DNA of 11,716 nt, taken from positions 26,509-38,224 of the forward strand of contig HF987863.1 of NCBI GenBank assembly GCA_000431135.1, in the 5' to 3' direction. The position numbers were made by a program, and so were the translations under genes. This stretch comes from Clostridium sp. CAG:590. GTDB taxonomy: Bacteria > Bacillota > Clostridia > Lachnospirales > Lachnospiraceae. This document shows, in pieces, positions 1 to 7,816 of the stretch. The notes below the pieces were generated by a model. That model made no database searches and had not been told where the DNA came from. It was given only the letters and a program-made list of their open reading frames with translations. Position 1 is the stretch's first letter. Every line of letters starts with the position of its first letter.

Positions 1-2
1 GT

Positions 3-3000
3 TTGCTGGCAGCTTGTACATGTATATGTCTTGATTCCCTCTTCTGTCTTAGTAGGTTCTTTGGTTATCGTACCCCCATCCCAACTATGATGTCCGAGTG
101 CACTCTTTGTAACAAAGTTTTTACTTGTCGTGTACTCTATATTATTAAAACTATATGTGGCTGTCCTTGTTGTGATCTCCTCCTGTATACAAGTTGCCGT
201 TTTAATCACCTTAGATGTAACCGCACATCTATATGTCAATTTATGATTCTGTACAGACTCGCTACATCCTTCGCGCTTGCAGACAAAATCTACCATACAG
301 ATATCTCCATTCTCCCGCCAGTTATAAACCGGTTCATATTCATGTCCATTTATAGTAGTATCCACATCTCCATATGGTTTTCCACAGATGGAACAAATTG
401 CAGGAGAAGTACAGGTCGCCTTGCCTCCTACGCAAGCAGTTGATAAAGATTGAGTTTTGCAGGAAGTACATTGTGCATTATGACTTGTACCTCCTATGAG
501 TTTAAATTCATGTTCTACCTTAATACTTAACTCAATTCCATCTACTTCATTATAATTATTGGTGTCTGCCGGAACATATTTTGCCTTCTTTGTAATGGTT
601 TGTCCATTGACATCTGAACCCGCTTCTAATTTCACATTCGAATCCGTCCATACAAAACTGCCCTTCTCATTCTCGTCATTAACCTTTAACGATACCGCAG
701 AAAGCAGGTCACCGCATTTTGCCGTCAATTCTGTTGGCTTGATATAACCCGTTGGGTTTACCTTTTTTATCTCAACTTTGACCCGAAGATTTGACGCATC
801 ATATTTTGCTTCCGTTGTATCATGCGCCGGCGCCTCAACTACTAATGTATATGTACCCGCATTAACCGGTTCATTCTCTATCTTCTGCGCTGAAACAGTA
901 TTTAAATCAGCAACTCCCGTCTGATCACCATTATACCATGTAAAAACAAGCGATGTCGCACCCTTCGGAAGTATAAAGTTTTTCGGAGCCGGTTCGGAAA
1001 TTGCATATCCACAATATTCATAAACCGTCTTATAATTATTATTCGATATCGTACCTATGCTCTTGCCACAATTCAAGCACTGACCATCCGCATTATAATG
1101 ATGTTTGAGCGATTGTATTGTTTCCTGCTTAACGAATACCGTATTACAAGCACTGCAATGACGTCCCTCTGTCTTTCCTTCCTTTTCACAGGTTGCCGTT
1201 ACCGCAGAATCCGTTACTGCCTGATGTGTCACTTGAATATTTAATACTATTCCTTCTACTTCATTATAATTCTTTGTGTCTGCCGGAATATATTTTGCTG
1301 TCTTCTGGATTGTCTGTCCCTGTTCATTCGATCCGGCCTTTAATTCTACATCCGAATCTGTCCATACAAAACTTCCCTTTTCATTCGTGTTACTAACTTT
1401 TAATGATACAGCAGAAAGTTTATCACCGCAATTTGCCGTCAAACCCGTTGGTTTGACATAATCTGTTGGTGTCGCTTTCGCTATTACGACCTTGATCCGA
1501 ATACTTGACGCATCGTATGTCGCAGTCTCCGTATCATGTGCCGGGGTCTCAACCACTAATGTATATGTCCCCGCATCAACAGGCATTGTATTCCTCTTCT
1601 GCGATGCAACAGAATTCAGATCCGAAATCGCCGTCTGATCTCCGTCATACCAGGTAAAGTTCGGTGTTGCTGCGCCTTCTGGTATTGTAAAGTTTGATTC
1701 TTTCGGTTCTGGAATTGTGTCTCCATATGTATAATTCGTTTTATAGCTATTATTTTTAATCGTGCCTATGTTCTCACTGCACCCTGTACATTGACCGCTG
1801 GCATTATAATGATGTTTTGTCGTTGCCTGTCCATTCGAATAAGTATCACCATTCTTATATACCTTAGAACCATTCAACACCGGTCTATCATCCTTACCGA
1901 TTGCCTGTCCCCATATAGACTGCTTCTCCTGCAATAGATAAGCAACCTCGCCACTCTTAAATGCTGCCGTTGTCTTTCCATAACTACTGTCAACTACACT
2001 GCCACTACATACATCACTGTCAAAGTAACAATTTGATACATTCTTATCATTCTTATTATTCCCACATATGCCTCCGCGCCTTTTCCCACCATTTATCGCA
2101 CTGACACTATAACTGTTCGATATTGTACCATTATTAAATCCGCTAATGCCACCACATATCTGTGATGTTGCACTCATACAGCCTTTCGAATAGCAGGTAT
2201 CTATCGTCCCATTATTTACCCCACATATCACACCATTATATGTGCCTATTCCTGATGATACATCAAAATAAGAATCAATCACTCCAATATTACAAACCTT
2301 AGCAGGATTCTTAATTTTTCCAAACAATCCGACTACCTGTGTAACTTTACTTAAATTCTTCTTGTACAATCCACTAATTGTATGATTCTGTCCATTAAAA
2401 ATTCCTGCATATTCTACCCCGTCGCCAATCGGTGTCCATTCCATATATGACCCCGAATTCAACGTATTATCTGCATTCAGAACATTCTGATTTACTGTAA
2501 TATCTTTTGTTAAAACCGCATTATATGTTGACTTACCCTCCTCATTCACCTGTTGTGCAAACCAATACAACTGTCCTGCATTTCCAATCTCATAGTTACC
2601 TTCACTCTTACATACTGCCGGCATATAGCCATTACAATTATTCTTCTCCGGACATTTAGTATCATCATGCTTTAAAGCACCATCCACCAAAGTTGTATAT
2701 TTGCATATACCGTTGTCATCATACTGTGCATCGCCTGTAGATTCCGAATAATTGTCCGCATTAAAAAATTCTACCGAATATGACACGTTTCCCTGTACCA
2801 ATCCCGTTATCTGAACCTGGAACTGTTCATTAGATGGCAGACTATCAAGCTTCGGTTGAAAAACCAAATAACCTTTCAATCCGGATGTATTATTGCTTAC
2901 CGTCAATCCACCAGACTTATCAAAAGTCCACTTTTTATTGTCTCGTAACCGTGTCACAGTCACTGTAATATTACCAACACTTTCTTCCTGCCCGGTAGCA

Positions 3001-3674
3001 AAAGTCCATTTATCATCAGAATCAAAAAAGGCAGTAGGCGTAATCTGTGCCGGCCATGCAACATTCTTAACCGTTGTATCTCCCTGACCCGTATACATTG
3101 CAGCATAGTAATCGGTATTCTGATGCACGAAACCAAAACCCGTTTCACTCATTGAGGATTTCATCATCTGCTGTCGAGCATCTGAATTCTTCATCCATGT
3201 ATCAATCGCAGGAACTACTCCGTTACACCCTGTTGCATAATTCGAATACTTCTCACCTTCCAAATAATTCTGATATAAAGTAGATCCTAACTGATCAGAA
3301 CTCAACCCACTTCCATATACCTTGACAAACACCAACGCCTGTGCATAGTCAGAATACGTTTCGTTCGCTATAACCGCATCCAGTCCGGCAATATATCGAT
3401 ACTGGTTTAATTTTAAAAGAGCAGAGTTAATCACAATATCGCTCAAGGAACCCGCTCCATCCATCGTCATTTTACCCGGATTCGGATATTTATTTTCCTT
3501 ATACCCAATTTCACTCTTAATATTAGCTTGCGTCTCCTTAATATATTCCGCAATCTCCTTCTTCGTATGCTTTGTCACCCCAAGACCGTTGTCTGCCTTT
3601 ACGGACACTCCCGCCATCATCAGACCGCAAACGACCAAACATAATGTACGAATACCCTTCCATCGTTTCTTCAT
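3..3674 (-). CDS. Large secreted mosaic surface protein (CAP-like, GLUG-like, duplicated Ig-like modules), C-terminus outside window
   Basis: This frame is open from ATG 3674 to the left edge, giving 1224 codons with no stop. Residues 1-27 form a Sec signal peptide (MKKRWKG start, hydrophobic core, likely cut after VKA). Residues about 70-190 resemble a CAP/SCP-like domain (LNQYRYIAGLD, then a YYAAMYTG strand), but I do not see the usual GENI box. A beta-rich stretch follows (about 200-300). Residues about 360-560 carry GLUG-like beta-helix repeats (GGISGFNNGTISNSYS, GGICGNN). Two tandem Ig-like modules lie at 621-815 and 858-1053, separated by a cysteine-pair segment (HCSACN). More CxxC pairs follow near the edge (CSICGK, CTSCQQ), in the zinc-ribbon-like style common in Clostridia surface proteins. 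A wall anchor or repeat domain may lie beyond the window. The likely role is extracellular adhesion or binding; substrate unknown. The secreted mosaic assignment is firm, the individual domain names less so. Confidence 0.85.
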   Translation of the reverse strand, partial: MKKRWKGIRTLCLVVCGLMMAGVSVKADNGLGVTKHTKKEIAEYIKETQANIKSEIGYKENKYPNPGKMTMDGAGSLSDIVINSALLKLNQYRYIAGLDAVIANETYSDYAQALVFVKVYGSGLSSDQLGSTLYQNYLEGEKYSNYATGCNGVVPAIDTWMKNSDARQQMMKSSMSETGFGFVHQNTDYYAAMYTGQGDTTVKNVAWPAQITPTAFFDSDDKWTFATGQEESVGNITVTVTRLRDNKKWTFDKSGGLTVSNNTSGLKGYLVFQPKLDSLPSNEQFQVQITGLVQGNVSYSVEFFNADNYSESTGDAQYDDNGICKYTTLVDGALKHDDTKCPEKNNCNGYMPAVCKSEGNYEIGNAGQLYWFAQQVNEEGKSTYNAVLTKDITVNQNVLNADNTLNSGSYMEWTPIGDGVEYAGIFNGQNHTISGLYKKNLSKVTQVVGLFGKIKNPAKVCNIGVIDSYFDVSSGIGTYNGVICGVNNGTIDTCYSKGCMSATSQICGGISGFNNGTISNSYSVSAINGGKRRGGICGNNKNDKNVSNCYFDSDVCSGSVVDSSYGKTTAAFKSGEVAYLLQEKQSIWGQAIGKDDRPVLNGSKVYKNGDTYSNGQATTKHHYNASGQCTGCSENIGTIKNNSYKTNYTYGDTIPEPKESNFTIPEGAATPNFTWYDGDQTAISDLNSVASQKRNTMPVDAGTYTLVVETPAHDTETATYDASSIRIKVVIAKATPTDYVKPTGLTANCGDKLSAVSLKVSNTNEKGSFVWTDSDVELKAGSNEQGQTIQKTAKYIPADTKNYNEVEGIVLNIQVTHQAVTDSAVTATCEKEGKTEGRHCSACNTVFVKQETIQSLKHHYNADGQCLNCGKSIGTISNNNYKTVYEYCGYAISEPAPKNFILPKGATSLVFTWYNGDQTGVADLNTVSAQKIENEPVNAGTYTLVVEAPAHDTTEAKYDASNLRVKVEIKKVNPTGYIKPTELTAKCGDLLSAVSLKVNDENEKGSFVWTDSNVKLEAGSDVNGQTITKKAKYVPADTNNYNEVDGIELSIKVEHEFKLIGGTSHNAQCTSCKTQSLSTACVGGKATCTSPAICSICGKPYGDVDTTINGHEYEPVYNWRENGDICMVDFVCKREGCSESVQNHKLTYRCAVTSKVIKTATCIQEEITTRTATYSFNNIEYTTSKNFVTKSALGHHSWDGGTITKEPTKTEEGIKTYTCTSCQQ
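516..1103 (-). repeat. Ig-like module, second copy of tandem pair
   Basis: Protein residues 858-1053 of the large surface protein. It starts HHYNADGQCLNCG and ends at ELSIKV. It shares long blocks with the copy at 1230-1814: FTWY(N/D)GDQT, AGTYTLVVE, PAHDT, EKGSFVWTDS, Y(V/I)PADT(N/K)NYNEV. The start-to-start period is 711 bp. Confidence 0.85.
1230..1814 (-). repeat. Ig-like module, first copy of tandem pair
   Basis: Protein residues 621-815 of the large surface protein, from HHYNASGQCTGC to VLNIQV. It aligns along its whole length with the copy at 516-1103 with only small indels, so it arose by in-frame tandem duplication. A 42-residue spacer containing a cysteine pair separates the two copies. 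Confidence 0.85.
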
Positions 3675-3685
3675 AATATTTGTAA

Positions 3686-3694
3686 CTCCCTCCT
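3686..3694 (-). promoter_or_regulatory. Ribosome binding site of the surface protein gene
   Basis: The minus strand reads AGGAGGGAG, ending 11 nt before ATG 3674. The spacing is slightly long, but the motif is strong and supports this start, which also gives a clean signal peptide. Confidence 0.6.
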
Positions 3695-3774
3695 AATACC
3701 ATATAGCTGTTCAAACATCAAATATAGTTAAAATGTTCAAAAAATGCATACATTACACATGCACATTTGTATAA

Positions 3775-3783
3775 ATTATATCA
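3775..3783 (-). promoter_or_regulatory. Candidate extended -10 promoter for the surface protein gene
   Basis: The minus strand reads TGA-TATAAT, a perfect -10 hexamer with the TGn extension. The hexamer 17 bp upstream (TAGCAA) is poor, as tolerated by extended -10 promoters. It would give a leader of about 95 nt. Confidence 0.45.
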
Positions 3784-3829
3784 CTTTATTCTGCTGATTG
3801 CTATAAGATATTGTACAAATATTACATAA

Positions 3830-4977
3830 TTACTGACATTGCTTACGGAAAACTTCTTTATCCTCATACATTTTCTGATCCATATCGCGCAGGAATTCAT
3901 CCAGACTTGCATATTCCGGAGAATATTCAGCATACCCAATCGCAAATGACAATTCATATGGTTTCTTTTCCGTACGATTATATTCCGTTAAACGCTTTCT
4001 TATATCGCTGATCAGATCCATTACACCCTGTTCGTCTCTATTTGTACAGAAAATAGTAAATTCATCGCCCGCAAACCGGATGACAGTATCCGAAACATCT
4101 ACCCAACCAGAGAGCAGTCTGCCAACCGTCCGAATGGCATCATCCCCAGCCGTATGTCCGTAGGTATCATTTATTTTCTTAAATAAATTAATATCCATCA
4201 TAATGCCAAACACCTGCGCATACTTCTTCATCTGCATCTGTTTATAATAGAACTCTAAATATTTCCTATTATACAACCCTGACAATTCATCCACAAACGA
4301 TTCCTCTTTTTGAAGCTGCATTTCCACAAGCATCAGTGCGATGGCAACCGAAAACCATCCTGTTGCAACCCCATAATGTAAACCCTGAATAACCGTCCCC
4401 ATGACACACGGAAGTACATATGTATATACCGGAAAAAAATGAATCTTACTTCCTTTATGTTTCGCCAGATAAACCACGATAATACTATACAGATAATAAA
4501 ATGCAAGAATAACATAACTATATAATCCAAAACGTCCCCTCGTATATACATTATCGCTTGATATAGAAAACAATAGTCCTGTTTTACACAAACAATTCAA
4601 TACCGTTAAAGCATATGCTACAGCAACCGGCGGCGCAAGCATCCACGCAGTCCTGCGAATTCTCTTAACATTATGAAAAATCTTAAACTCAACAAACAGA
4701 CACCATAAATACCCCATTAATGTTGTTGCCGGAAACAGAATCGCATTTGAAACATATTGCGCAACGCAAACAGTTTTCCCCGGTATACCATCAATACAAA
4801 AAGAAAGCATTCCAGCAGAAGTGCAACAATGCTGATAGCAATCATGCAATTAAACAGATATTCTCCTACTCGTTTTCCTAACTTATTCGACAATCTTGTT
4901 CCTGCCAGATACAATAGGCAAAACACACCTGCCCCATTCACTATTAAAATCTCTGCAATATTAATTTGATTATTCAT
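3830..4977 (-). pseudogene. Membrane GGDEF diguanylate cyclase with an internal frameshift
   Basis: Two overlapping frames make one gene. ATG 4977 (preceded by AAGGAG, 5 nt spacing) encodes residues 1-60 with two membrane helices. The sequence then has to continue in another frame (CIDGIPGK...) down to a stop at 3830. Inserting one base at the A5 tract 4798-4802 restores 382 residues with further membrane helices and a C-terminal GGDEF domain. Active-site features are present: MMDINLFKKINDTYGH (Mg/GTP binding) and RFAGDEF (an active-type A-GDEF variant, about residue 303-307). The allosteric RxxD I-site five residues upstream reads DVSD, so product inhibition is probably absent. The intact protein would make cyclic di-GMP at the membrane in response to an unknown signal. 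The break may be a real mutation or a homopolymer sequencing error. The downstream frame alone (ATG 4849) lacks the first helices and a visible ribosome site. Confidence 0.8.
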
Positions 4978-4982
4978 GGTTT

Positions 4983-4988
4983 CTCCTT
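4983..4988 (-). promoter_or_regulatory. Ribosome binding site of the GGDEF gene
   Basis: AAGGAG on the minus strand, 5 nt before ATG 4977. It fixes the original start upstream of the frameshift and argues against the internal ATG at 4849 as the natural start. Confidence 0.6.
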
Positions 4989-5026
4989 TTCAATTCACCA
5001 TATCTACAAATTACAAAAACAATGAT

Positions 5027-5054
5027 TTGATATATTTAGTATACCGCATATCAA
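5027..5054. promoter_or_regulatory. Inverted repeat upstream of the GGDEF gene, possible operator
   Basis: TTGATAT (5027-5033) and ATATCAA (5048-5054) are perfect 7-bp inverted arms with a 14-bp spacer. The spacer holds TATACT on the minus strand (5043-5038), a possible -10 for the GGDEF gene, but no good -35 is visible. It could instead be a weak end-of-transcript hairpin for the cellulase gene; the stem is all A+T except one pair, so operator is slightly preferred. Confidence 0.3.
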
Positions 5055-5083
5055 TGGGACTGTGTGCATTATTAATGTGTACT

Positions 5084-6649
5084 TTATTCGAGTGACAACC
5101 GGCCGTATGCACTTATAATAAATCCAATATCCTCAACAGACTTTCCGGATTGAATTTCCTCATTATAATCCTTTGAACGGATCGTGAGTTTGTTACCATC
5201 CGCCTGATACTCACCATTCCAACCATCCGACAACTCAATATTCCCGGAAAATGTCAACGGAATCTCCCATGACGATATATCCTCTGTTCCTTTATTGGTT
5301 ATCGTCAACTGATATTGATAAAATGTCTTTCCGTCCGACTCCCAGCTTCCGGTCACTGTCGCCTTCACTTCCAGATCTCCAGCAGATATATTTTTTGCTC
5401 CTGTTCCGGTATTATCGGGAGTTGTTTCCTGTGTACTGTTCTCCTTATTTGCATCTGTCTTGTTCAGATCGGCATTTGCTGTTGTACTGGCTTGTTCCTT
5501 TCCCTGTGAAACACCCGCTTTTCTATCCGCATGCAGCATATCATAAATCCATTTTCCGCTCTCACTCAGATCATCCTTTGTAAATCCGGAAGTTTTCCGG
5601 CAATCGGATGAGATCAGTGCGGAAGTCTCGTCTTTGTTACACAAACTCCATACGGCATAGCTGACACCATATTGATCCATCGTGTCAATCCAATTCTGTG
5701 CCTCTGTCAAATCATTTCCGCCATTTCCACTGGCATCACACAATCCGAACTCACTGACAAAAACAGGGGTTCCTGCCTCAATTGCACTCACCATTCTATC
5801 GCGTAAGTCCTGTTTATGAGTTGCTGCATAAAAATGTAAGGTGTACATGATATTGTCATATCCGGTGATTGGATCATTTTGTGGTTTGTCTATTTCCTGA
5901 GACCAGGTTGGTGTTCCGATCAGTACAACCGCATCCGGTGCATTTTCCCGGATCACAGGAAGTACTTCCCCTGCATACGCCTTAATATCTTCCCAGTTTG
6001 CATCTCCGTTTGGTTCATTGCAGATCTCATAAATGACATGTTTTTCATTTTTCAATTGTTCCGTCATTTCCTCAAAAAACTGCAACGCCTCATCTTTATG
6101 TGTCAGAGGATTGTTGTCATGTAAAATATGCCAATCGACGATCACATACATATCCGCCTGTTTGGCATACGCTACACCATCCAATACGAGTTGCTTCAGT
6201 TTTGCTTTATCTCCGTCCGTACAATAGCCGCCATTTTCATCCGTGTACATTGCAATTCGAAATAGATTTGCGCCAAATTCACTGCCAAGCTGATTGACCG
6301 CATCCTGATTGACAAAATCCGGGAACCACGCAATGCCATGTGTACTAATTCCCCGAAGCTGTACAACCTGTCCCTGCTCATCTACAAGCTGTGTTCCTTT
6401 TACTGACAACGCACCATTTTTAGAAGGTCTGGCTAATACATAATCACCATTCTTTTCTCCTGATTCCTCTTGTTCTGTATTGCTTATGTCTTCGTCTGTC
6501 TGTTTGTCAGAAAGCTCCGTTTTGCTATTCTGCTCCGTATTCGATCGTGTCGCATCTTCTTTTTGTTCTTCCTTTTTTCCACATGCCACTAAGCAGAAAC
6601 ATAGTATGCATACACTTACAAGCATTATCCGTTTTTTCATTTTGTTCAT
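5084..6649 (-). CDS. Lipoprotein GH5 endoglucanase with C-terminal CBM2-like module
   Basis: Secreted, lipid-anchored beta-1,4-endoglucanase. ATG 6649 is chosen because GGGGG lies 9 nt upstream; the ATG at 6658 directly abuts that motif. The protein has 521 residues. A short signal peptide ends in lipobox LVAC (Cys 23). A charged, Glu/Lys-rich linker spans about 25-65. The GH5 catalytic domain (about 75-375) closely follows the Bacillus Cel5A/EglS (subfamily 2) pattern: KGTQLVDEQGQVVQLRGIS, VDWHIL, acid/base Glu 212 in YEICNEPNG, LHFYAATH, nucleophile Glu 300 in VFVSEFG, and AVWSLCNKDE. A Thr/Asn-rich linker follows. The last ~95 residues (ITNKGTEDISSWEIPLTFSG, SDGWNGEY) look like a CBM2-type cellulose-binding module. 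Substrate is probably cellulose or mixed-link glucan. The gene is 68 bp downstream of the RNA methyltransferase gene and upstream of the GGDEF gene. Family assignment is firm; exact substrate is inferred. Confidence 0.93.
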   Translation of the reverse strand: MNKMKKRIMLVSVCILCFCLVACGKKEEQKEDATRSNTEQNSKTELSDKQTDEDISNTEQEESGEKNGDYVLARPSKNGALSVKGTQLVDEQGQVVQLRGISTHGIAWFPDFVNQDAVNQLGSEFGANLFRIAMYTDENGGYCTDGDKAKLKQLVLDGVAYAKQADMYVIVDWHILHDNNPLTHKDEALQFFEEMTEQLKNEKHVIYEICNEPNGDANWEDIKAYAGEVLPVIRENAPDAVVLIGTPTWSQEIDKPQNDPITGYDNIMYTLHFYAATHKQDLRDRMVSAIEAGTPVFVSEFGLCDASGNGGNDLTEAQNWIDTMDQYGVSYAVWSLCNKDETSALISSDCRKTSGFTKDDLSESGKWIYDMLHADRKAGVSQGKEQASTTANADLNKTDANKENSTQETTPDNTGTGAKNISAGDLEVKATVTGSWESDGKTFYQYQLTITNKGTEDISSWEIPLTFSGNIELSDGWNGEYQADGNKLTIRSKDYNEEIQSGKSVEDIGFIISAYGRLSLE

Positions 6650-6692
6650 ATGCCACATCCCCCATATCTACTATATATTCTCACCGTCACCG

Positions 6693-6698
6693 ATTATA
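6693..6698 (-). promoter_or_regulatory. Candidate -10 element for the cellulase gene
   Basis: TATAAT on the minus strand, 44 nt before ATG 6649, in the short gap after the methyltransferase stop. No convincing -35 is present at 16-18 bp, so read-through from the upstream gene remains possible. Confidence 0.3.
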
Positions 6699-6717
6699 AA
6701 TGCGTCCATTTAACCAT

Positions 6718-7554
6718 TTATTTCCCTGTTGAACATCCGTTACCAAGCTGCCAGAATGCCACCGCTCCTGCCGCCGCTACATTGAGCGAATCCACTCCAT
6801 GTGCCATCGGAATCATAACGGTGTAGTCACAATCTGCAATGGTATCCCGCGCCAGACCATCACCCTCTGTACCGAGTATAATCGCCAGTTTGTCCTCCGC
6901 ATTCAACTGTCGGTTATCAATTCCGACACTATCCTCTTTCAGTGCCATTGCCGCCGTCTTAAATCCTAATTTCCGCAATGCGCTCACTGTCTGTGTTGGC
7001 CATACTCCTTCTTTTTTGGGCAATATCGTCCACGGAATCTGAAATACAGCTCCCATACTGACACGACTTGCTCTTCTGTAAAGCGGATCACTGCATCCAC
7101 CTGTTAATATCACCGCATCCATACCGAGTGCAGCCGCACAGCGAAACAGTGCACCTACATTGGTCGGATTGACGACTTCTTCCAATATTACAATACGCCT
7201 TGCATCCCGACACACTTCCTCAAGTGTTGACAACGTCTTCCGACGCATCGCACACCAAAGTCCTCTCGTTAAATGATATCCGGTTAATTCTGCCAACTGC
7301 TCATCCGGTGCTATATATACAGGAACATCTTCTATTCGATCAAAAATGTTCTCCGCTTCCTTCAGTTGTCCTTTCTCTGCCAAGAAAGATACCGGTTCAT
7401 ATCCCGCATCCAGTGCCCGTTCAATTACTTTCGGACTTTCCGCAATAAACAATCCTTCTTTCGGTTCATATATTGTTGCAAGCTGTTTCTCCGAATGCTC
7501 CGTGTAAATGGTCAGCTCCGGGTGATTCAAATTGGTTACTTCTATTATCTGCAT
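6718..7554 (-). CDS. SpoU/TrmH-family RNA 2'-O-methyltransferase
   Basis: A 278-residue SPOUT-class enzyme that transfers a methyl group from S-adenosylmethionine to a ribose 2'-OH in rRNA or tRNA. Residues about 20-100 form the N-terminal substrate-binding region typical of RlmB/TrmH relatives. The C-terminal half carries all three trefoil-knot motifs: motif 1 NPTNVGALFRCA (129-140, with the conserved Asn and Arg), motif 2 IILGTEGDGL (225-234), and motif 3 VMIPMAHGVDSLNVAAA (246-262). Length is normal for the family and nothing appears broken. The target nucleotide cannot be read from the sequence, so no gene symbol is given. An in-frame TAG lies 9 nt upstream of ATG 7554, so the start is fixed even though AGGAG (7570-7574) is 15 nt away, an unusually long spacing. 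It is probably a housekeeping gene and may be co-transcribed with the cellulase downstream. Confidence 0.93.
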   Translation of the reverse strand: MQIIEVTNLNHPELTIYTEHSEKQLATIYEPKEGLFIAESPKVIERALDAGYEPVSFLAEKGQLKEAENIFDRIEDVPVYIAPDEQLAELTGYHLTRGLWCAMRRKTLSTLEEVCRDARRIVILEEVVNPTNVGALFRCAAALGMDAVILTGGCSDPLYRRASRVSMGAVFQIPWTILPKKEGVWPTQTVSALRKLGFKTAAMALKEDSVGIDNRQLNAEDKLAIILGTEGDGLARDTIADCDYTVMIPMAHGVDSLNVAAAGAVAFWQLGNGCSTGK

Positions 7555-7569
7555 GTTATTTTTCTAGTT

Positions 7570-7574
7570 CTCCT
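7570..7574 (-). promoter_or_regulatory. Distant Shine-Dalgarno of the methyltransferase gene
   Basis: AGGAG on the minus strand, 15 nt before the only possible start (ATG 7554). The spacing is well above the usual 5-10 nt, suggesting modest translation or local leader folding. Confidence 0.4.
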
Positions 7575-7608
7575 ATTTCCACACTTGGTTTAACCATAGA
7601 CAGCATAT

Positions 7609-7617
7609 ATTTTAACA
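7609..7617 (-). promoter_or_regulatory. Candidate extended -10 promoter for the methyltransferase gene
   Basis: The minus strand reads TGT-TAAAAT, an extended -10. It would start a transcript about 45-50 nt before ATG 7554. No good -35 at the ideal distance. The remainder of the 7555-7816 gap shows no gene; it contains a 12-bp palindrome CTTACATGTAAG (7740-7751) of unknown meaning. Confidence 0.4.
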
Positions 7618-7816
7618 CAATAACAACCGCAAATAAATTATTTTTTCCTTTCGAATATTGTCCCTTGCGTTTTTTAATATCCAAAATCTCATGTCAGTTT
7701 TCATTTTTAATAATCAGATTATTCAGCACTTGCACACAACTTACATGTAAGCAAATCTATTTTTTCCGATATCGTCTATCACGATTACTGCCAATAATTT
7801 CAATCATACTTGTTTA

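Noticed and set aside
3..443. Plus-strand open frame of 146 codons
   Set aside because: It is antisense to the continuous coding frame of the surface protein, cysteine-rich with no domain pattern and no ribosome site.
4796..4803. Programmed -1 ribosomal frameshift in the GGDEF gene
   Set aside because: The site reads CTT TTT GTA; it does not form an X XXY YYZ slippery heptamer and I see no strong downstream hairpin, so mutation or homopolymer error is more likely.
7690..7760. Terminator for the GH114-like gene (AATAAT/ATTATT hairpin or CTTACATGTAAG palindrome)
   Set aside because: Stems are short and A+T-rich and no T tract follows on the minus strand.
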